Of a DNA stretch of 64,000 bases, positions 23,589 through 37,309 are shown piece after piece; the stretch's first letter is position 1, and every line of letters begins with the position of its first letter. The stretch lies in the NCBI GenBank assembly GCA_963693085.1, contig OY856409.1:1338172915-1338236914 (forward strand). Reading direction: 5' to 3'. Under the pieces are notes generated by a model, which was not told the origin of the DNA, made no database searches, and worked only from the letters and a program-made list of their open reading frames with translations. A program made the position numbers and the translations under genes. Source of the stretch: Alisma plantago-aquatica (Eukaryota; Streptophyta; Magnoliopsida; Alismatales; Alismataceae).

Positions 23589-26500
23589 TGTGAGACCCCT
23601 AACCTTGCTTAAAGTGTTGAACAAGCTTAATTATCATAATTGAATTCTTATAACCCTAATCTAACCTTTTTATATGTTTTGAAATCATAATATAATCTTA
23701 AGTTTCAAATTTGGTCCTATTTGGACATTGTTTGAGCAAGCTATGCAATTTTATGCACATTTTGGACTTTTCTACAATTTACCCAATTCACAGGTTTTCT
23801 TTGCCATTTATCACTTTCATTATGTTCCTTGAATATTCTCTCATCATTCTTGATCTTTTTGATCCACATGACACCTATTTAAACCTTGGTTTGAAGGTGT
23901 TTTCCTCAAGGGTATTTTAGGGTTTACCTCTTCATGGATGAGCTATCTTTAGTAGCTATCAACTAATGAATTATTTAATTGGCTTGGAAATTCGACAAAG
24001 GAGAGCTAAGAAGGTCTATATGGATGGTGGGGGACCTGCTTGTGTGTGTTTTTGTATATTCTTAATAGTTTAAGGCCATGGACACTTGGAAAGATACTAG
24101 AATTTTGACTTTTTCTTTTTATTTATCTTAAAGTTTCATATACTTATCCCTAAGCACCCAAACGAGCCATTTTATCTCCACCACTTTCCTCCTTCTACAA
24201 ACCTCGTTCTCCCTCTATGCTGCTGTGAATTTCCTATCCAAGGAAGAAGAAAGAGGGGATCTTCTTGGAAAAAGAATCTAGGGTTGCAATTGACTTCCTT
24301 TTAGGGTTTGAAAAGATTCCTTCTAGTGATCTTGACCTAAAAGAGTAAGAATCCCCTTCTTTCCTCCATTTATTTCTTTTTTATCCTTCCTCCTACCATT
24401 ATCCAGGTCGGAACCTTTCTGTTCCGTGGTAGAAATTTCTCTAAAGCTCTAAGACCCTACCTTTCTTACTCCTTATGCTTAGGGTTTGCTCGTTTGATGA
24501 AGAAAGGTGCTAGATGGATGAGTTCACAGCTTATGCTTGGATTATCTACCCTACTTGCTCGTGTTTTCATCTATTTGGGAGTTTATCTTCTAATTAGAAG
24601 CAAGTTTTATAACTTGCTCCACATGTATTGCTTACCATAAGCTTGCTAGCTCATGTTCTTGCTTTTAAATGATGATCCATGCACTAAAAAGCTATGCTTG
24701 ACTTGGATTTCGATTTTTATAATGTTCCATGTTATGATTTCAGTTCTAGATGAACCTGTGATCATGTGTACATTTGTCCTAATGTATAATATGATTTGTA
24801 TCAGGTTGATTTGACAACCTATGGTGCTAAACACCTATCAACCAATGGTCAATTTTAGGGTTTAAAGCTAATTTCTTCTATAAACACATGACTCGATGGC
24901 GGTACCATTGCAACAACTGATGGTGTTGTCTTCATGACAACTGATGGTGGTGACCAAAGGTGTCAACTTACGTTCACCCCTTAGGTAAGGTGTTGACCTA
25001 ATTATAGGCCTAGTGATTAACAACTAAGTACCCTAAAGATGCTATCAATCAATAGTGATATTAGTTTGATATTTGATGTTGATTAATGAATATAGTGATG
25101 ATATAACAACCTATGGTGACTTAATGATCACTAATGATGGTGGATCAGGTCTCCACAACCTGTGATGAGTTAATCATATAGTTGTAGCATCAATTAAGCC
25201 TTAGTCCAATGGTTTCTTGGGTCACTTGATGCAATGGTCGGACCTATACTGTAATTGATGGTTTTAACATATACACTTGACCCAATGGTCAAGATCCAAT
25301 GTTTGTTCCTCCAATAAAGTGGAATTATGGCTAATGTAATATTCTTTTCCTAATAATGTGATTTAGATGGTTTCCTTTATATGATCAACTTAAAGAGCTT
25401 ACTTGTTGACAATGGATGGTTTGTTTTAAATGAACAGTCGATTGTGGGTTTTACCGTACTCTCAACAGAAACCTTATTATTTTTAATCAAAGGATGTATA
25501 GGATTAAATGGTGAGTTTTATAGATCATATCTCAATAAAATTATATATGACTCATTCAAGGTGTTTACTTATGTAAATGACCAATGGATTTACCTTTTCA
25601 ACATTTCATGGTTAGAAGTTGATGCCTCAATATTCCCATTGTTTTGGGTGAAGTGTGTAGTGTAATGTTATGATTCAAATGATGAGAATTTGATGGTTCA
25701 ATGCCTTAAACTTGTAGTTCTAACCTTGCCCTCATATGATTATGATTTATAATCACCATAATGAATTAATGGGTAACCATAATGAGGTATAGCTTGTTAT
25801 ACCTAGCTTTAATATAATTAAATGATGGTAATTGGGTATGAATGGTCCTTGAATGACTAATACAGTCATGGAGTACTCTGTTACTGTTGTTGAAACCCTA
25901 GTATGCTATAACCCGATGGTTACACCTTGATTTATGTGTGGGTTCATACTTGAGAATGGTATGGAATGTGATGGTGATGCTTCACCTTATGCATCCATGA
26001 TCCAATGGGGATACCGTGAGTTAGAGTTTGGGTATAAGTGCTGATTAGTAACATTGATATAATTTATCTTGTTGAACCTAACTCTAATGCAAATAGATAA
26101 AAATGAGTATTCATCTTTAACATTCTTATATGATGGAATGATGGTGGAATAACCTCCTTAATATGATCATAACCTTAATATGTTAATTGGTGGTTATAAT
26201 AGCCACATGGTTGATACTTTCTTATGCTAAACGTGCATTATGAATATGAAGATGGTTAATCATATCTAGATTCCTTGCATGTTGATGTAATAAAGGAATG
26301 TTCTTAATGTTAATATAACCCTACTATGATTGTTTATGAATATCTCCTAGCTCATTAATGTAATATTGTGTTGAACATGTATATTATATGTAAGTGATAT
26401 TTTTTAGCCTTGTTATAAGGCATGCAAAGATAATGATGATCTTGTAGGGAATAGTATGATGGTCTTAATGACCTTTGGACATGGTTGAGCCCTAAATGTG

Positions 26501-28425
26501 GTGTAATCCTCTTATGTTGATAAGGGTTGATACCCTGTGATATTGTGAAAAGGATTTATATCTTGTGATAGTATGATGACTATTGTGGTCTCTTGAATGG
26601 CAAGTGAATAGTACCATGTGATGATGAGATGAGAAATTATGTTCCACACATTTTATATCTTTTAAAAGTTGTGATATTTATATGCTTGCTAGAAGTGAAT
26701 TGGGGTTTGTATGACCACTTGTTTGATGTAGCCTTAATTCACCCAATCGGCATAACTAATCAAGTGCAACTCTAATCATGTAGTGCCCTGTGCCGTAGAG
26801 CCATCTTCAGTGTTAGAACTTGTTGGATGGTGAAATGAGTATTCTTAAGGGAAAATCGAAGCGCATACTATTGAGTATGTGGGGGTGGCAAGTTGAGGAT
26901 ATAACCTTGTCATCCACAATGTAGGTTGTGGAGGATGGCTATGGTCATGCCTCATGCATCTGATGTGATTGAGGACAACTGCGGTTGTACCTCATATTAG
27001 AGGGTTTTGTATACCCTGGTTTCTAGTGTCATGACCTATACCAAGGGTGGACTAGTGGTTAGCAGCTTGACCATATGTCTCTGTGGTGGCAACTTTGACT
27101 GATATGCCACTGCCTTTTTACTCGTACTGGCTGAGGGGAAGAGATCTTAGGATACCAACACTCCTAGATCTTGTACAGAACTGAATATCCCTCTACAGGG
27201 GTCTGCTGGACTTTGGATGGTACGATTTATATTCCTCAGGGCATAATAAAAGATGTAAGATAGCTGTTGTAGCATATATGTTTAGGGTTATATACAATGC
27301 TTCATATTGGATGATAAACCTTGTTTGCTTTATTTTCACTAAGATCATGTATAATATAATAAGAGATAATGGATATGCTAATATTGTAATTATGCTTGTG
27401 TTGTAAACATGCTTATGTTGTCAAATATACTGACACTGATGGTTAAGATGTTTCTACTATCTATGTTTAATATTGCTAGCTATGCCTATGTAATTAAAAA
27501 TGCTTAAACTTCTAATCATGCCTATGTAGTTTATTATGTTATGATGTTAGTTCTACTTGTGATATAGATATGTTCCCTTTATTTGAGATGCCGATATTGA
27601 TAGCCATGTTATGTTACTAAACATGTTCATGATATTAGGGATGCTTATGCTACTAGATTGCTTTTGTTTTTATCAAGGAATATGATGATAGTTATATGAA
27701 TAATAATGATTGTTATTAGATGCAATTTGATGATATTTGCATAGATATCAATCCAAATAAATGGATTTATTTGTTATCTATATATATGCATTGATGATCA
27801 TACTTGTTGCTAAGATTAATTGCTTAATCTGTTTAGCATACTTGAACTGTTCAATCTGTTCAATTGATTATTAAATACTCCAACTGCTTAGTTATCTACT
27901 ATTTAAAATGTTGTAATCAATAAGCATTGTTGAAGGTTATATCTCTTGCTGGGACATGGGTCTCACCCTTGTGGTTTGCCAATTTTTTTAGGTAATCGAC
28001 AGTGATGACAAAAAAATCGTGGAAGTAAAGAGGAACTATAGTAATGAATCTTTGAGAAATTTGATTAGATGTCTAGTATATCCTAGAGTCATCCCTATAC
28101 TCTCAGGTCCGGGCTAGAAAAGTTTGTATATGGTGTTTCAAATGAGTCAGAATTTTGTTAGCATGTTAATGTTTGTTGTGTGGCATATACAAATATTATT
28201 CTCCTATGTATATATGTTGTAGCTAAGGTGATAGAACAATTTGTATCAAATTCTTGGCATAGTATGGATATAAGAAAGATGTTGGGCTCTTATGAAAATG
28301 TTCTAAGTGGGTGCTGACGTTGAAATCAGTTTTAATTTAACCATATTTTTGGGTATGTGTTTAATTGGTGATCGATTGTGTTTTATATTTTGAGTAATCT
28401 TGTTTACGTGTAATGGGTTCTTACA
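23589..28425 (+). mobile_element. E1 5' LTR
   Basis: This 4.8 kb LTR begins TGTGAGACCCC and ends GGGTTCTTACA. Its start is repeated at 55261. The repeated part (about 750 bp) differs at many sites, so E1 is old. It contains a TATA-like CTATTTAAACC near 23877, a pyrimidine-rich leader, an ACTGATGGTG-type repeat zone (24830-25300), a segment shared with the A-element interior (25755-26005) and the conserved U5 block (27936-27993). The insertion point lies in RNase H of E0. The 5 bp upstream are ATAAG (23584-23588). Confidence 0.82.
24830..25300 (+). repeat. Degenerate ATGGTG/CAATGGTC repeat zone in the E1 LTR
   Basis: Words such as CAACTGATGGTG, CAACCTATGGTG and CAATGGTC recur about ten times with irregular spacing. 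Its depth in the LTR (about 1.2-1.7 kb) is similar to the arrays in E0 and E2. Confidence 0.5.
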
Positions 28426-28428
28426 AGT

Positions 28429-28440
28429 TGGTATCAGAGC
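28429..28440 (+). promoter_or_regulatory. E1 primer binding site (initiator-Met tRNA)
   Basis: TGGTATCAGAGC lies 3 bp after the LTR end. The following bases (TTTAGGTTCACTGATTCTAC) align with the same region of E0. Confidence 0.85.
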
Positions 28441-30764
28441 TTTAGGTTCACTGATTCTACATGGACACTAGGACTTAGGACTAGGTTGATGTCAAAATTA
28501 GGAATATGACATAAAAATAAGGTGCATACTGCCTAATCTCAGTATTTGGGTGCCCTGGCCAGGTATTCAATTATTAAATAAAGGTAAGTATGGAACTCTT
28601 AGATTATTATCTTTATAATTACTCTGATCAAGTAGTCATTTTGAGACAATCTAAAGAGCATAACGGATAAGAAATCATGGTGTGAATATCTCAATCCTAC
28701 CTTAAAGAAGATGAGAATTGCATCATCATCTATCAAGACTTGAATGTTTGGTAACTATAAGAGAAAGTTACAACACCATGAAATATAAATATAAATACAA
28801 ATAAGGAAAAGAGGAGTTATTGAAGATGTGATTCAAGAAGATAATAAAGTAAAAGACAAATAAGTATATTCTTATAAAGTGATTCAAGGTATGAAATCCA
28901 CATAAGATGGAGAGAACTCCAATGATAAGTATAAAATGAGAAGATAAACGAGAACAGTGACAAAGGAATAAGGTGGAACCTGAGTTAATCTCAGACCAAC
29001 CTATGTGTGTAAGAAAGTGTTAATGTAAAATAAGCATGGTTTTTGAAAGAAATTAAGGAAGATGGTCCATGATTAATGAAAAAAATATGGAATATGATGA
29101 TTTACCTATTGATAAGTGGTTGAAAAACATAATAAAACAAGAGAACATACCCAAGTGTGATAAATAGTCATCAAGGAAGGAGTAATGAGATATGTTAATC
29201 ATGATGATTCCTACGCTAATGGAAAGGAACCCAAAATCAAAAGGGTAAAATGATACATAAGAAGCTGTAACTTGCATAATGAAAATAGAATTGGCTACCT
29301 TTTTGCTAGTGACCCTTGAACAATGTTGCTATGATGTGGGAAGTGTGTTTCCCTTTGTGTCTTTCTTTTCCAAGGCACAAATTTCAAGTGGATCATTGCC
29401 ACTTGGTATGTGTAGATTCTTTGTAAACATGAGGGTGGATAGCTTATTATAACATAAGGTTGTTTGGACTATGGTTCCAAGATCATAAAGTTTGTGATGA
29501 TTTTGCTTTTGAGCCTTCCAATAATTAGTAAGACTCCTCTTATATGTCTTGAAATTTTTTATGCTGGTAAGAGTAGATGAGATAAGGATGTGATTTCCTT
29601 ATAGAACATGAGGTGGATACAAAGGTAATGAATTCTAGCATCCAAGATGTATCAACAATATGGGAAGTATGTGAAGGTTGGAGATGTTTATTAAATGAAC
29701 ATTCCAAGTATTCCTCTCCCTTAGAGAGAGAAAGAGAGTTGATGATGACCCTCTAAATGTTGTTTGGAAGGAAAAACAAAAGTGATTCTATAATGTTGTG
29801 TATGGTTCAGTGATATCTGGACAAGACCACTATCAAGGATACATGGTTTGTTGATCAGTAGACATGTGCTACCATGTTACTTTAAGATAAACCTAGGATC
29901 AAATATCAATGCATAAGAGTTAGAGTTGATGACATAAGTTACATGACCGTGATGAGTTTATGGTTATGTCAGTTAGACTAACCAATGTACCAATAGAATT
30001 TATGAATAGGAGGAACAGAGTGTTTAGGTCATGTCTTACAAGTTGTAGTAAGCTTTGAATGATGACATCTCAAAGTATTCCAGAGATGGTCTGTAACATG
30101 GTCAATATCCTTGCTAAACCTTAAGAATGTTGAAGTAACTGTACTTATGTGTGACAATTCTAGCAAGAGTGAGATGGGGGTTGACTAGAGTATCCTCTTG
30201 GAGTTATTATACACCTGTTAAGCATGTTATGTGAATCCTGATAAGATGAAGACAATGTCATTGTTCTACTCCTAACAAGGTAAATTAGGAAGTTAGATTT
30301 GTTAATGGTTGTAGAAAAATGTATGATTCTTCAACCAAACAAGTGGTCAGTTCACCACTAAGATGATTATAGAATCCTCTAATATATATGTGTGCTTCAT
30401 AGTTCTTGAAATTAGCAGATGTGTACTTGTTTAATAAATTGTTAATTACAAAACCATTAAAGGAGCATAGAGTTGAAACCTTGTACAGTTACATATGATA
30501 AGATATACATGATGTTCTTTGTTTGGTAAGAGCCAGTGAGTATGGCTTCTAAGTGATGTGTTGATACAATCGATATAATTTCAGGATGATAGCTAGAATT
30601 TAAAGTTGAAAGTTACTATTAGATTTGTACAAGTGGCACAACAAGTTTCTATGTTCTGTATATGCAAATGTCTTCTTATGTGGGGGTTTTCTGTGCTGAT
30701 CCAAGATAAGATATGTATGAATTGAAATAGAAGAACATGGATTCTTTAAGAGCGATGCGGCATT
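28441..30764 (+). pseudogene. E1 interior: heavily decayed gag-pol relic
   Basis: No long frame remains. Nucleotide and patchy protein similarity to E0 pol is visible. A post-protease stretch lies at about 29335-29400 (ACAAATTTCAAGTGGATC against the E0 copy). The inter-domain segment is at 29600-29660. RT blocks corresponding to [14 protein letters not shown] and [10 protein letters not shown] lie at about 29840-30000, with weak RT tail and RNase H traces to about 30330. I could not recognise gag in 28500-29280. Multiple small deletions and stops are present. The region is cut at 30765 by A2; its last about 100 bp reappear at 55156-55260. Confidence 0.6.
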
Positions 30765-30769
30765 ACCAT
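30765..30769. other. Target-site duplication of A2 (left copy)
   Basis: ACCAT here is repeated exactly at 55151-55155, directly after the right LTR of A2. This exact 5-bp match fixes both ends of the 24.4 kb nested block. Confidence 0.85.
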
Positions 30770-33700
30770 TGGTACACCTCAATCTCACAATTACCACTAA
30801 TCATGAGATTAGGGCATAAATTGAGGATTTAACGTAATACAAAGATCACCCTTAACTTTTTATTTTTTTTTTCTTTCTTCATTTTGTTTCTCACATGCAA
30901 TCACATAAACTAACTTTACAAGAGAATCTAAACATTGACTTCTCTAATCTGATTTCAATAGTAAAAATGCATGTATAATCATTCATTATGTTTCTCATAC
31001 TTTTAAACACATAAGACTTGCTGATTTGCATATATTTTTAAAAAAGGAATAATATTATACATCATCATTTACAATTCTCTCTTATTTCTTTACAAGGACC
31101 AACTAAACTTAACTATACTCAGACTTAACTCTTGTGGTAGATCTACTCTGATGCTTTGATCTTCTTCAAGTCCATGTGGTTTCCCTAAATATTTTGAGTA
31201 GAGGGGTGAGCCTACTCACTCAATGAATGAGTACTTCATAGAAACAGTCTAAATCACTGATATAATTGCAAATATACCTTTAAGCAACTGACATCAATTA
31301 TAACAATAGTAATATTTAAAGAGTCTAATCATTGACAATCATAATTATGGCAAGATACTCTAGATAATTTATTAACTCGAATAAAATACAGTAATTACTA
31401 CACTAAGTAGATCTAGAACAATACAATTAAAATAACAAGGAATGTAAATAATACATTTAAAGAACAACTACTACAAAACTGTACTCAAATCTTTCTTAAC
31501 TCTTTTTACTTATAAGAAACTCTTTAAACCTATATGAACATATTTTAGCTCATGCCCTGATCATATGCAATGTACTCTACATATGAAGACTCATAGCGAA
31601 CTACAATCCCACTGTACAAGACTTGGCTGACACACCTGGGAATGCTAAGCCTGACTACGTTGCTGGTCTGCAACAGGAAAATGGCTCTCTGGCCTTGACA
31701 CGCCTATTATGCTGTAAAATTGGACTCCTCCTCTAACCTGAGCACACAGGCTGCAAGTCAAGCCACCTATTGGCTTTTCTATACTCTAGTGCCTCCAGGA
31801 TCCCTAGTTGATGTTGGACACTACATATTGTATTTTTAAGGAGACTTCCACTAGGGCTTCGTCCCCTGTACCACCTGTTAGTATGTTCCAACCCCCGTAT
31901 ACTGGACATTGTCAGGGTTAGGTCGTTTCACCCCTAAGGCGCAAACCTCTCATAGGGGTTCTATGGTGTTCAGGGCCCCTAAGTCTATTATTTTATTATT
32001 CTTAGAAAACTCTTACTATATTGTATCTTTCCCTTACTTATACTTGACTCTGGTATTCTATGGTATCACGTCTATTTATTTGAAGTTTATAATACAACAT
32101 GTATATCATTCTAAACTTGGCAGAGCAGTATATTCAAAACACTATAATATTCTGAGTAATCATCATACTATATATACATGCAGACTAAAATTCTTAAATA
32201 AACAGAATACATGATAGTTTGGCACTTTATACACTAGAATCATGCAATTGAACTGTTAAGCATCACCACATCTCATATTGAGAACATTGATATCACAATA
32301 CTTGATTCATTGAACACTCTATCCTTAGGGTTTCATTTACCTCATTCACTTATCACATGGCTCTAATAAGGATTTCATACGACATAAACATTCACTGAAT
32401 AAAGACTGCTTAAATCATATACAATCAATATATGTATGAAACCTTGGAAATGAGATGAATTTAGGTTTCCATGCCATTCACTGAGATATCATGCATCAAT
32501 AATAAAATTGAATAAATAAAGTCTATCATGTCAAGAAAATCCCTTTAAATGGATTTCACGATATCTATTCATAAATATCCAACTTTCCCCGCATCTAGGG
32601 TTTCACCCTCTATACTGAGATTTCAAACAAATACTATTTACCTTAAATGAAATCTAAGATATTATCTGACATATGTTTACTACGAATTTAGATAAACAAT
32701 CATTCATAACCAAGGGGATCCAGATAAACAAATTTCTCTATTTAATTATGTAGCAATTTCAGTCATAGACAAATTCCCTATATTTCAGTTTACTCTTATA
32801 ATCTCTGTGAATACTTAGGGAATTCTCATTAGGATGTATTGTATACATTTATACAATGATTTTATCATCTGAAATTCATTCAAATAGAGGAAGAATCCAT
32901 ATCATATCATTTTGCAACAACTTAGATCAAACAGACAATTTAGGGTTTGTAGTTGCATACTAAGCAATTAAAGATTAAGGATGATTTAACCAATTTTCAT
33001 GAAATATACTATTTAAAGGAAGTTCTCACTCACCCTAAGGTGTGAAAACACCTTAAAAACGTATCCCATATCTAAAAATCTTGAATCCATATCAAAACCC
33101 TTGCAATCGCCACTTTCTTCTTCCTTTCAACTTGGAAACCCTAGAATTGAAGATTAGGAGAGAAAGAGTGAGAAAAGGAATTGATTTGATATGATTTCGA
33201 ATCCAATCAGGGGAGGGATATAATCTTGACATCTGAGAGAAGATTCACCATGAAACTATATCCAAAGAAGCTAAACTTACATGATTTTATCATTCCTCGG
33301 ACCGCAAAACCCTAGATCAGCATCTCCATCACTTTCTCCTCTCAAACCCTAACTCTCCCTCTCTCTCTAGGATTTCGTTTCTCTGGATTGAATCACAAAT
33401 TATGAGATCTCCTTGTTTGTTAGGTTGACCATATAGAGAAATTGAGTTGCTTGGGTCAATTGCACATTGACCCCTCACTATACTTTCTCTTATTTCAGCT
33501 GAATTTTTCTGTCATAGAAATGTTATTGTAATTAGTCTACTGGTAATTTCTAAACGCATCCAAAAATTATTCAAATTTAACATGTTTTTTATGATTGATT
33601 TGTAGATCTCCAGTTAAAATTTCAGATCATTTGGAGTTACCAATAAATAACTAAAAATCAAATAGTTCACTGCTATATCAATCTAAAAATATGATCGGTC

Positions 33701-34094
33701 GAGTTTGAAACTTGACCAACAAATAGGTCAGAACATTCTTCAAAAATTCTTATATTTTTCAATAGTGTTCACATTTGAGAAATAAAAATCATATCCAAAT
33801 TTTAATTCAATTAGAGTTACACATAAAATACTAAAAATCATTTAGTGAGACACTATATTTATCAAATTATGTATTCATATGTCATCAAAACCCTAATTTG
33901 GGCCGATTAGGGTTTCCAAATCTTAAGCCCTAATTATCTGAATCAAAGTATGATTAAATCTTCTCATTATATTTAAAACATAAAAACTTAACAACCATCA
34001 CTAATCAAGCTTTAAGCAATGATCAACTTAGTTAAGCATACAATCATCCAAGTAAATCCTAGTCTACCAATTAAGCTCAGATGCAGTCATAAGA
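30770..34094 (-). repeat. A2 left LTR (3' LTR of the element)
   Basis: Direct repeat of 51815-55150. It keeps the TCACCC/TTTTTAGG block (about 31180-31215) and the CCCTAAT/ATTAGGG pair at 33891-33911. The polypurine side follows at 34095-34110 (TTCTTCCACCCTT), degraded relative to A1. Confidence 0.82.
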
Positions 34095-36889
34095 ATTCTT
34101 CCACCCTTAAAAAGGTTTTGTCCTCGAAACATAATATGCAAGTAAAGTACATTCAAGGCTTATTTTGAGCTTCTGAAATCTTACATGTCATTATATTCTT
34201 GTATTTCATACTTGAATGCAGTTTTCAACATTAAGTCCTTTATTTCTTTTTGAATCACAACATGTTTGAAATAGTTATCAATGATAACAAGAAAATTCTC
34301 TATGCCATAATCAATCATAGGATAGAGAGAGAAATAATCATTTCAATATTTTTATACTCTTGAGGTGTTACCTCAACATTGATAATCTGATCCAACTATC
34401 TCAAATCATACGGCTCAATATGTACTATTGTTATGTATTACCTCTAAGCCACAAAAGAGAGTTCACCATGTTCTTTTGAATTTTACTATTGTGCTACTCA
34501 AATAGCAAAATAGTCTTGAGTTGAAAGACTATATTCAACAACAATTGTAAAATACTACTCATGACATCCCCATTGGATCATGGATGCATAAGGTGAAGCA
34601 TCACCATCACATTACTTACTATTCTCAAGTATGAGCCCACACATAATTCAAGGTGTAACCATCAGATTATAGCATAATAAGGTTTCAACAATAGTAGCAG
34701 AGTACTCCATGATTGTATTAGTCATTCAAAGACTATTCATACCCAATTACCATCACTTCGTTATATTAAAGCTAGGTATAACAAGTTATACCTCATTAGG
34801 GTTACATATCAATACAATATGTTTATCATCCCTTCTATTCATATGAGTGAATAGGTAAGACTACCTTATTCAGGGTAACCCTCCATTTATTCCATCATCA
34901 TTCAACCCATATCACCATACCACAATTTTACAATACTAAGATGGATTAGTGGTATGAATGACTTAAACTATCAGACACGTTTAATTAACATATTGCTTAT
35001 ACATGTCCAACTGAAATCATATAAGTATACCTTCAACAAATTATACTTCTAAAAACAAATTCACATATTACTAAAAGCCATTGTTTTCTCTTATCCCTCT
35101 CCTCATTCATTACTACTTACTTTTTTCTACTTATCCTTCTCATTTTGATCATGTAGATTAAACATCCTTAAAATTGAAACATATAAGGTAAGAATAGATT
35201 ATTCGTCATTCTTTCTATCACTACAATAATTTATTTCATATCGCACTTCACTCATATTGTATTTCTCCTTTTGTTCAAAACACACCTCTTATATTTCAAA
35301 TCTATTTCTTATCCTTTGCTCTGAATCATTTCCATATTGTTTATCTACCTTTCATATTAGCTACCTTTAAACCCTAGATTACTATCAGTGCTAGTTTACT
35401 TCTCATAGTGCAACTTCATGATCTTGTTTTATAGAGATGCTAGTATTCAAGGTCAAATCACTAATGACATCCCTTAAACTAATACAACTCTAAACATTCG
35501 AGGGTTTGGTCTTTATTAGTAGCATGACATTATTGTGGTGTGACTTTGCTCCCTTAATTTGAAAGTCAAACTTTGGATCTCACAAGTTTTACTAAAGTCT
35601 TCCTTATCTTATCAATTGAATTTCCTTTCTCTTACTTGGCCATTCAGATATATTACATTCTCAATTTACCCTTCTAGGGTTTCATCATCATATTGTGTGT
35701 CATTATTACATTCACTAGATGTCTCTAACATGGTGGTTATGCATCATATATGATTCCTTTTCTTATCACTTCATCCCACATTGCTCTCATTAAGGAAGAT
35801 ATGAAAGAGAAGATGATTATGAGACTTAGAAATTTTATCTTCAAACATTCCCTTATTACATTTCTCATATGTAGGTTTAATTAGTTATCAACGAGGATAC
35901 TTGACTAATTTGCACTTGCTTGAATGTCGCAATCTCTTTCTTTTATAATCTATATTACTCCATCATGATTCAAACTCTTTCTTACTTTCCATAATCCTCT
36001 TACCATATACTACTCTTCCACCTATCATCTTTAACTTATAATTTTTTCTTATGATCATGTTGCTTATTCATGTGTATGATCATGTATACCATGTTGCACA
36101 TATTTATTTTTATCCTTCTACTAATGTGAAGTTGAAATTCTAAATCAATAATCTCTCTACTAGTTTCAACTCATGTTTAATACATTGCATATTTTTCATT
36201 TTAAATCAAACATCTCATGCATGGGTCAAACTTAGTTTCTCTTTCAATCAAAATTTTCCCTCCTGAATATAGTCTACCTTTGTATGACTTATTCATTGGT
36301 TAAGCTACACTTTTGTTCTTCTTTTAGAAACTAGTTTGTTGTTCTATAGAGACTTGGAATCCAAAGGTAGTAAGGATGAATGTATTAACTTCACAATAAA
36401 GGTATACATTCCATGCTCTGACTCATATCATGTAACCCTTATTCCTTAATAAGCTCATCATTTCCAACATTTACCTTTGTTTTAATTTAGTTTCTTATCC
36501 TAGTCTTGTGATTTAGATGTTCATCTAATTCTATTTACTTTAACTCTTCTGAAGACTCTTCACTTCTATCGACTTATTGTATACTTAACTCTTTTCTTCT
36601 ATTTTCCCTTTGCTTTGGAGTACATAAAAACATTGTACTCGATTATATAGTCCATTCCTCATGATTGATTCTTACTATCTTGGCCCTTACATACTTTTCT
36701 TATATTTTTTCCATATTTCATATTTAGAGTTCATATAATACTAATCATTAAACTTAATTTGAACCTTATGTCGTGTTCCTTTATTCCCAATTAAGGGTTT
36801 CTCATATGAGGCCCCAAAGTTGGATCTCAGATATCAGTTCCAACTGATTCTTAGATATTCTAATCTTTTCCATATGTTTCAACATATTA
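34095..36889 (-). other. A2 interior, first part, non-coding
   Basis: It aligns throughout with the A1 interior 9551-12365. It includes the segment shared with the E1 LTR at about 34565-34805. No recognised protein. Confidence 0.75.
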
Positions 36890-36894
36890 GTGTA
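36890..36894. other. Target-site duplication of B (left copy)
   Basis: GTGTA here recurs at 51139-51143. The uninterrupted site in A1 (near 12368) reads TTAGTGTATGTACATTC, confirming the insertion point. Confidence 0.88.
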
Positions 36895-37309
36895 TGTGAC
36901 AAAGTGGTTTTCTGGCTTAATTCCGAGGACGGAATATCTTTTAAGGTGTGTATGATGTGATGAAGTGAATTTTTTTAGATACCTAATGAATAAGTAAATT
37001 CATGTATTTGTATTATATTAAGAAGTAGCAATGTATACTTAAAGTTTGGATGGTATTCGATGTTGACATCATGATGAATATATCTAAGTTTATGCCTTTT
37101 TGAAGTAATTAATTGACTGGCAAAACAAGTGAGTTTTAGCACTAATAAAATTGGATGAGATGTCGTGCTGAAGCTTATAAATCTATAACCAAAGTTTTAT
37201 TAGGACCTGATGCTCCTAGAAAAGTTATGTAAATTTAAATGTTATGAAATAATATGTATCTTTAACCAAGATAATCATGTTTTAGCTAAGTTTGTTGGTG
37301 CATAGAGAT

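Noticed and set aside
25381..25665. 94-codon plus-strand frame in the E1 LTR
   Set aside because: No recognised domain; LTR position and AT-rich low-complexity content make it a chance frame.
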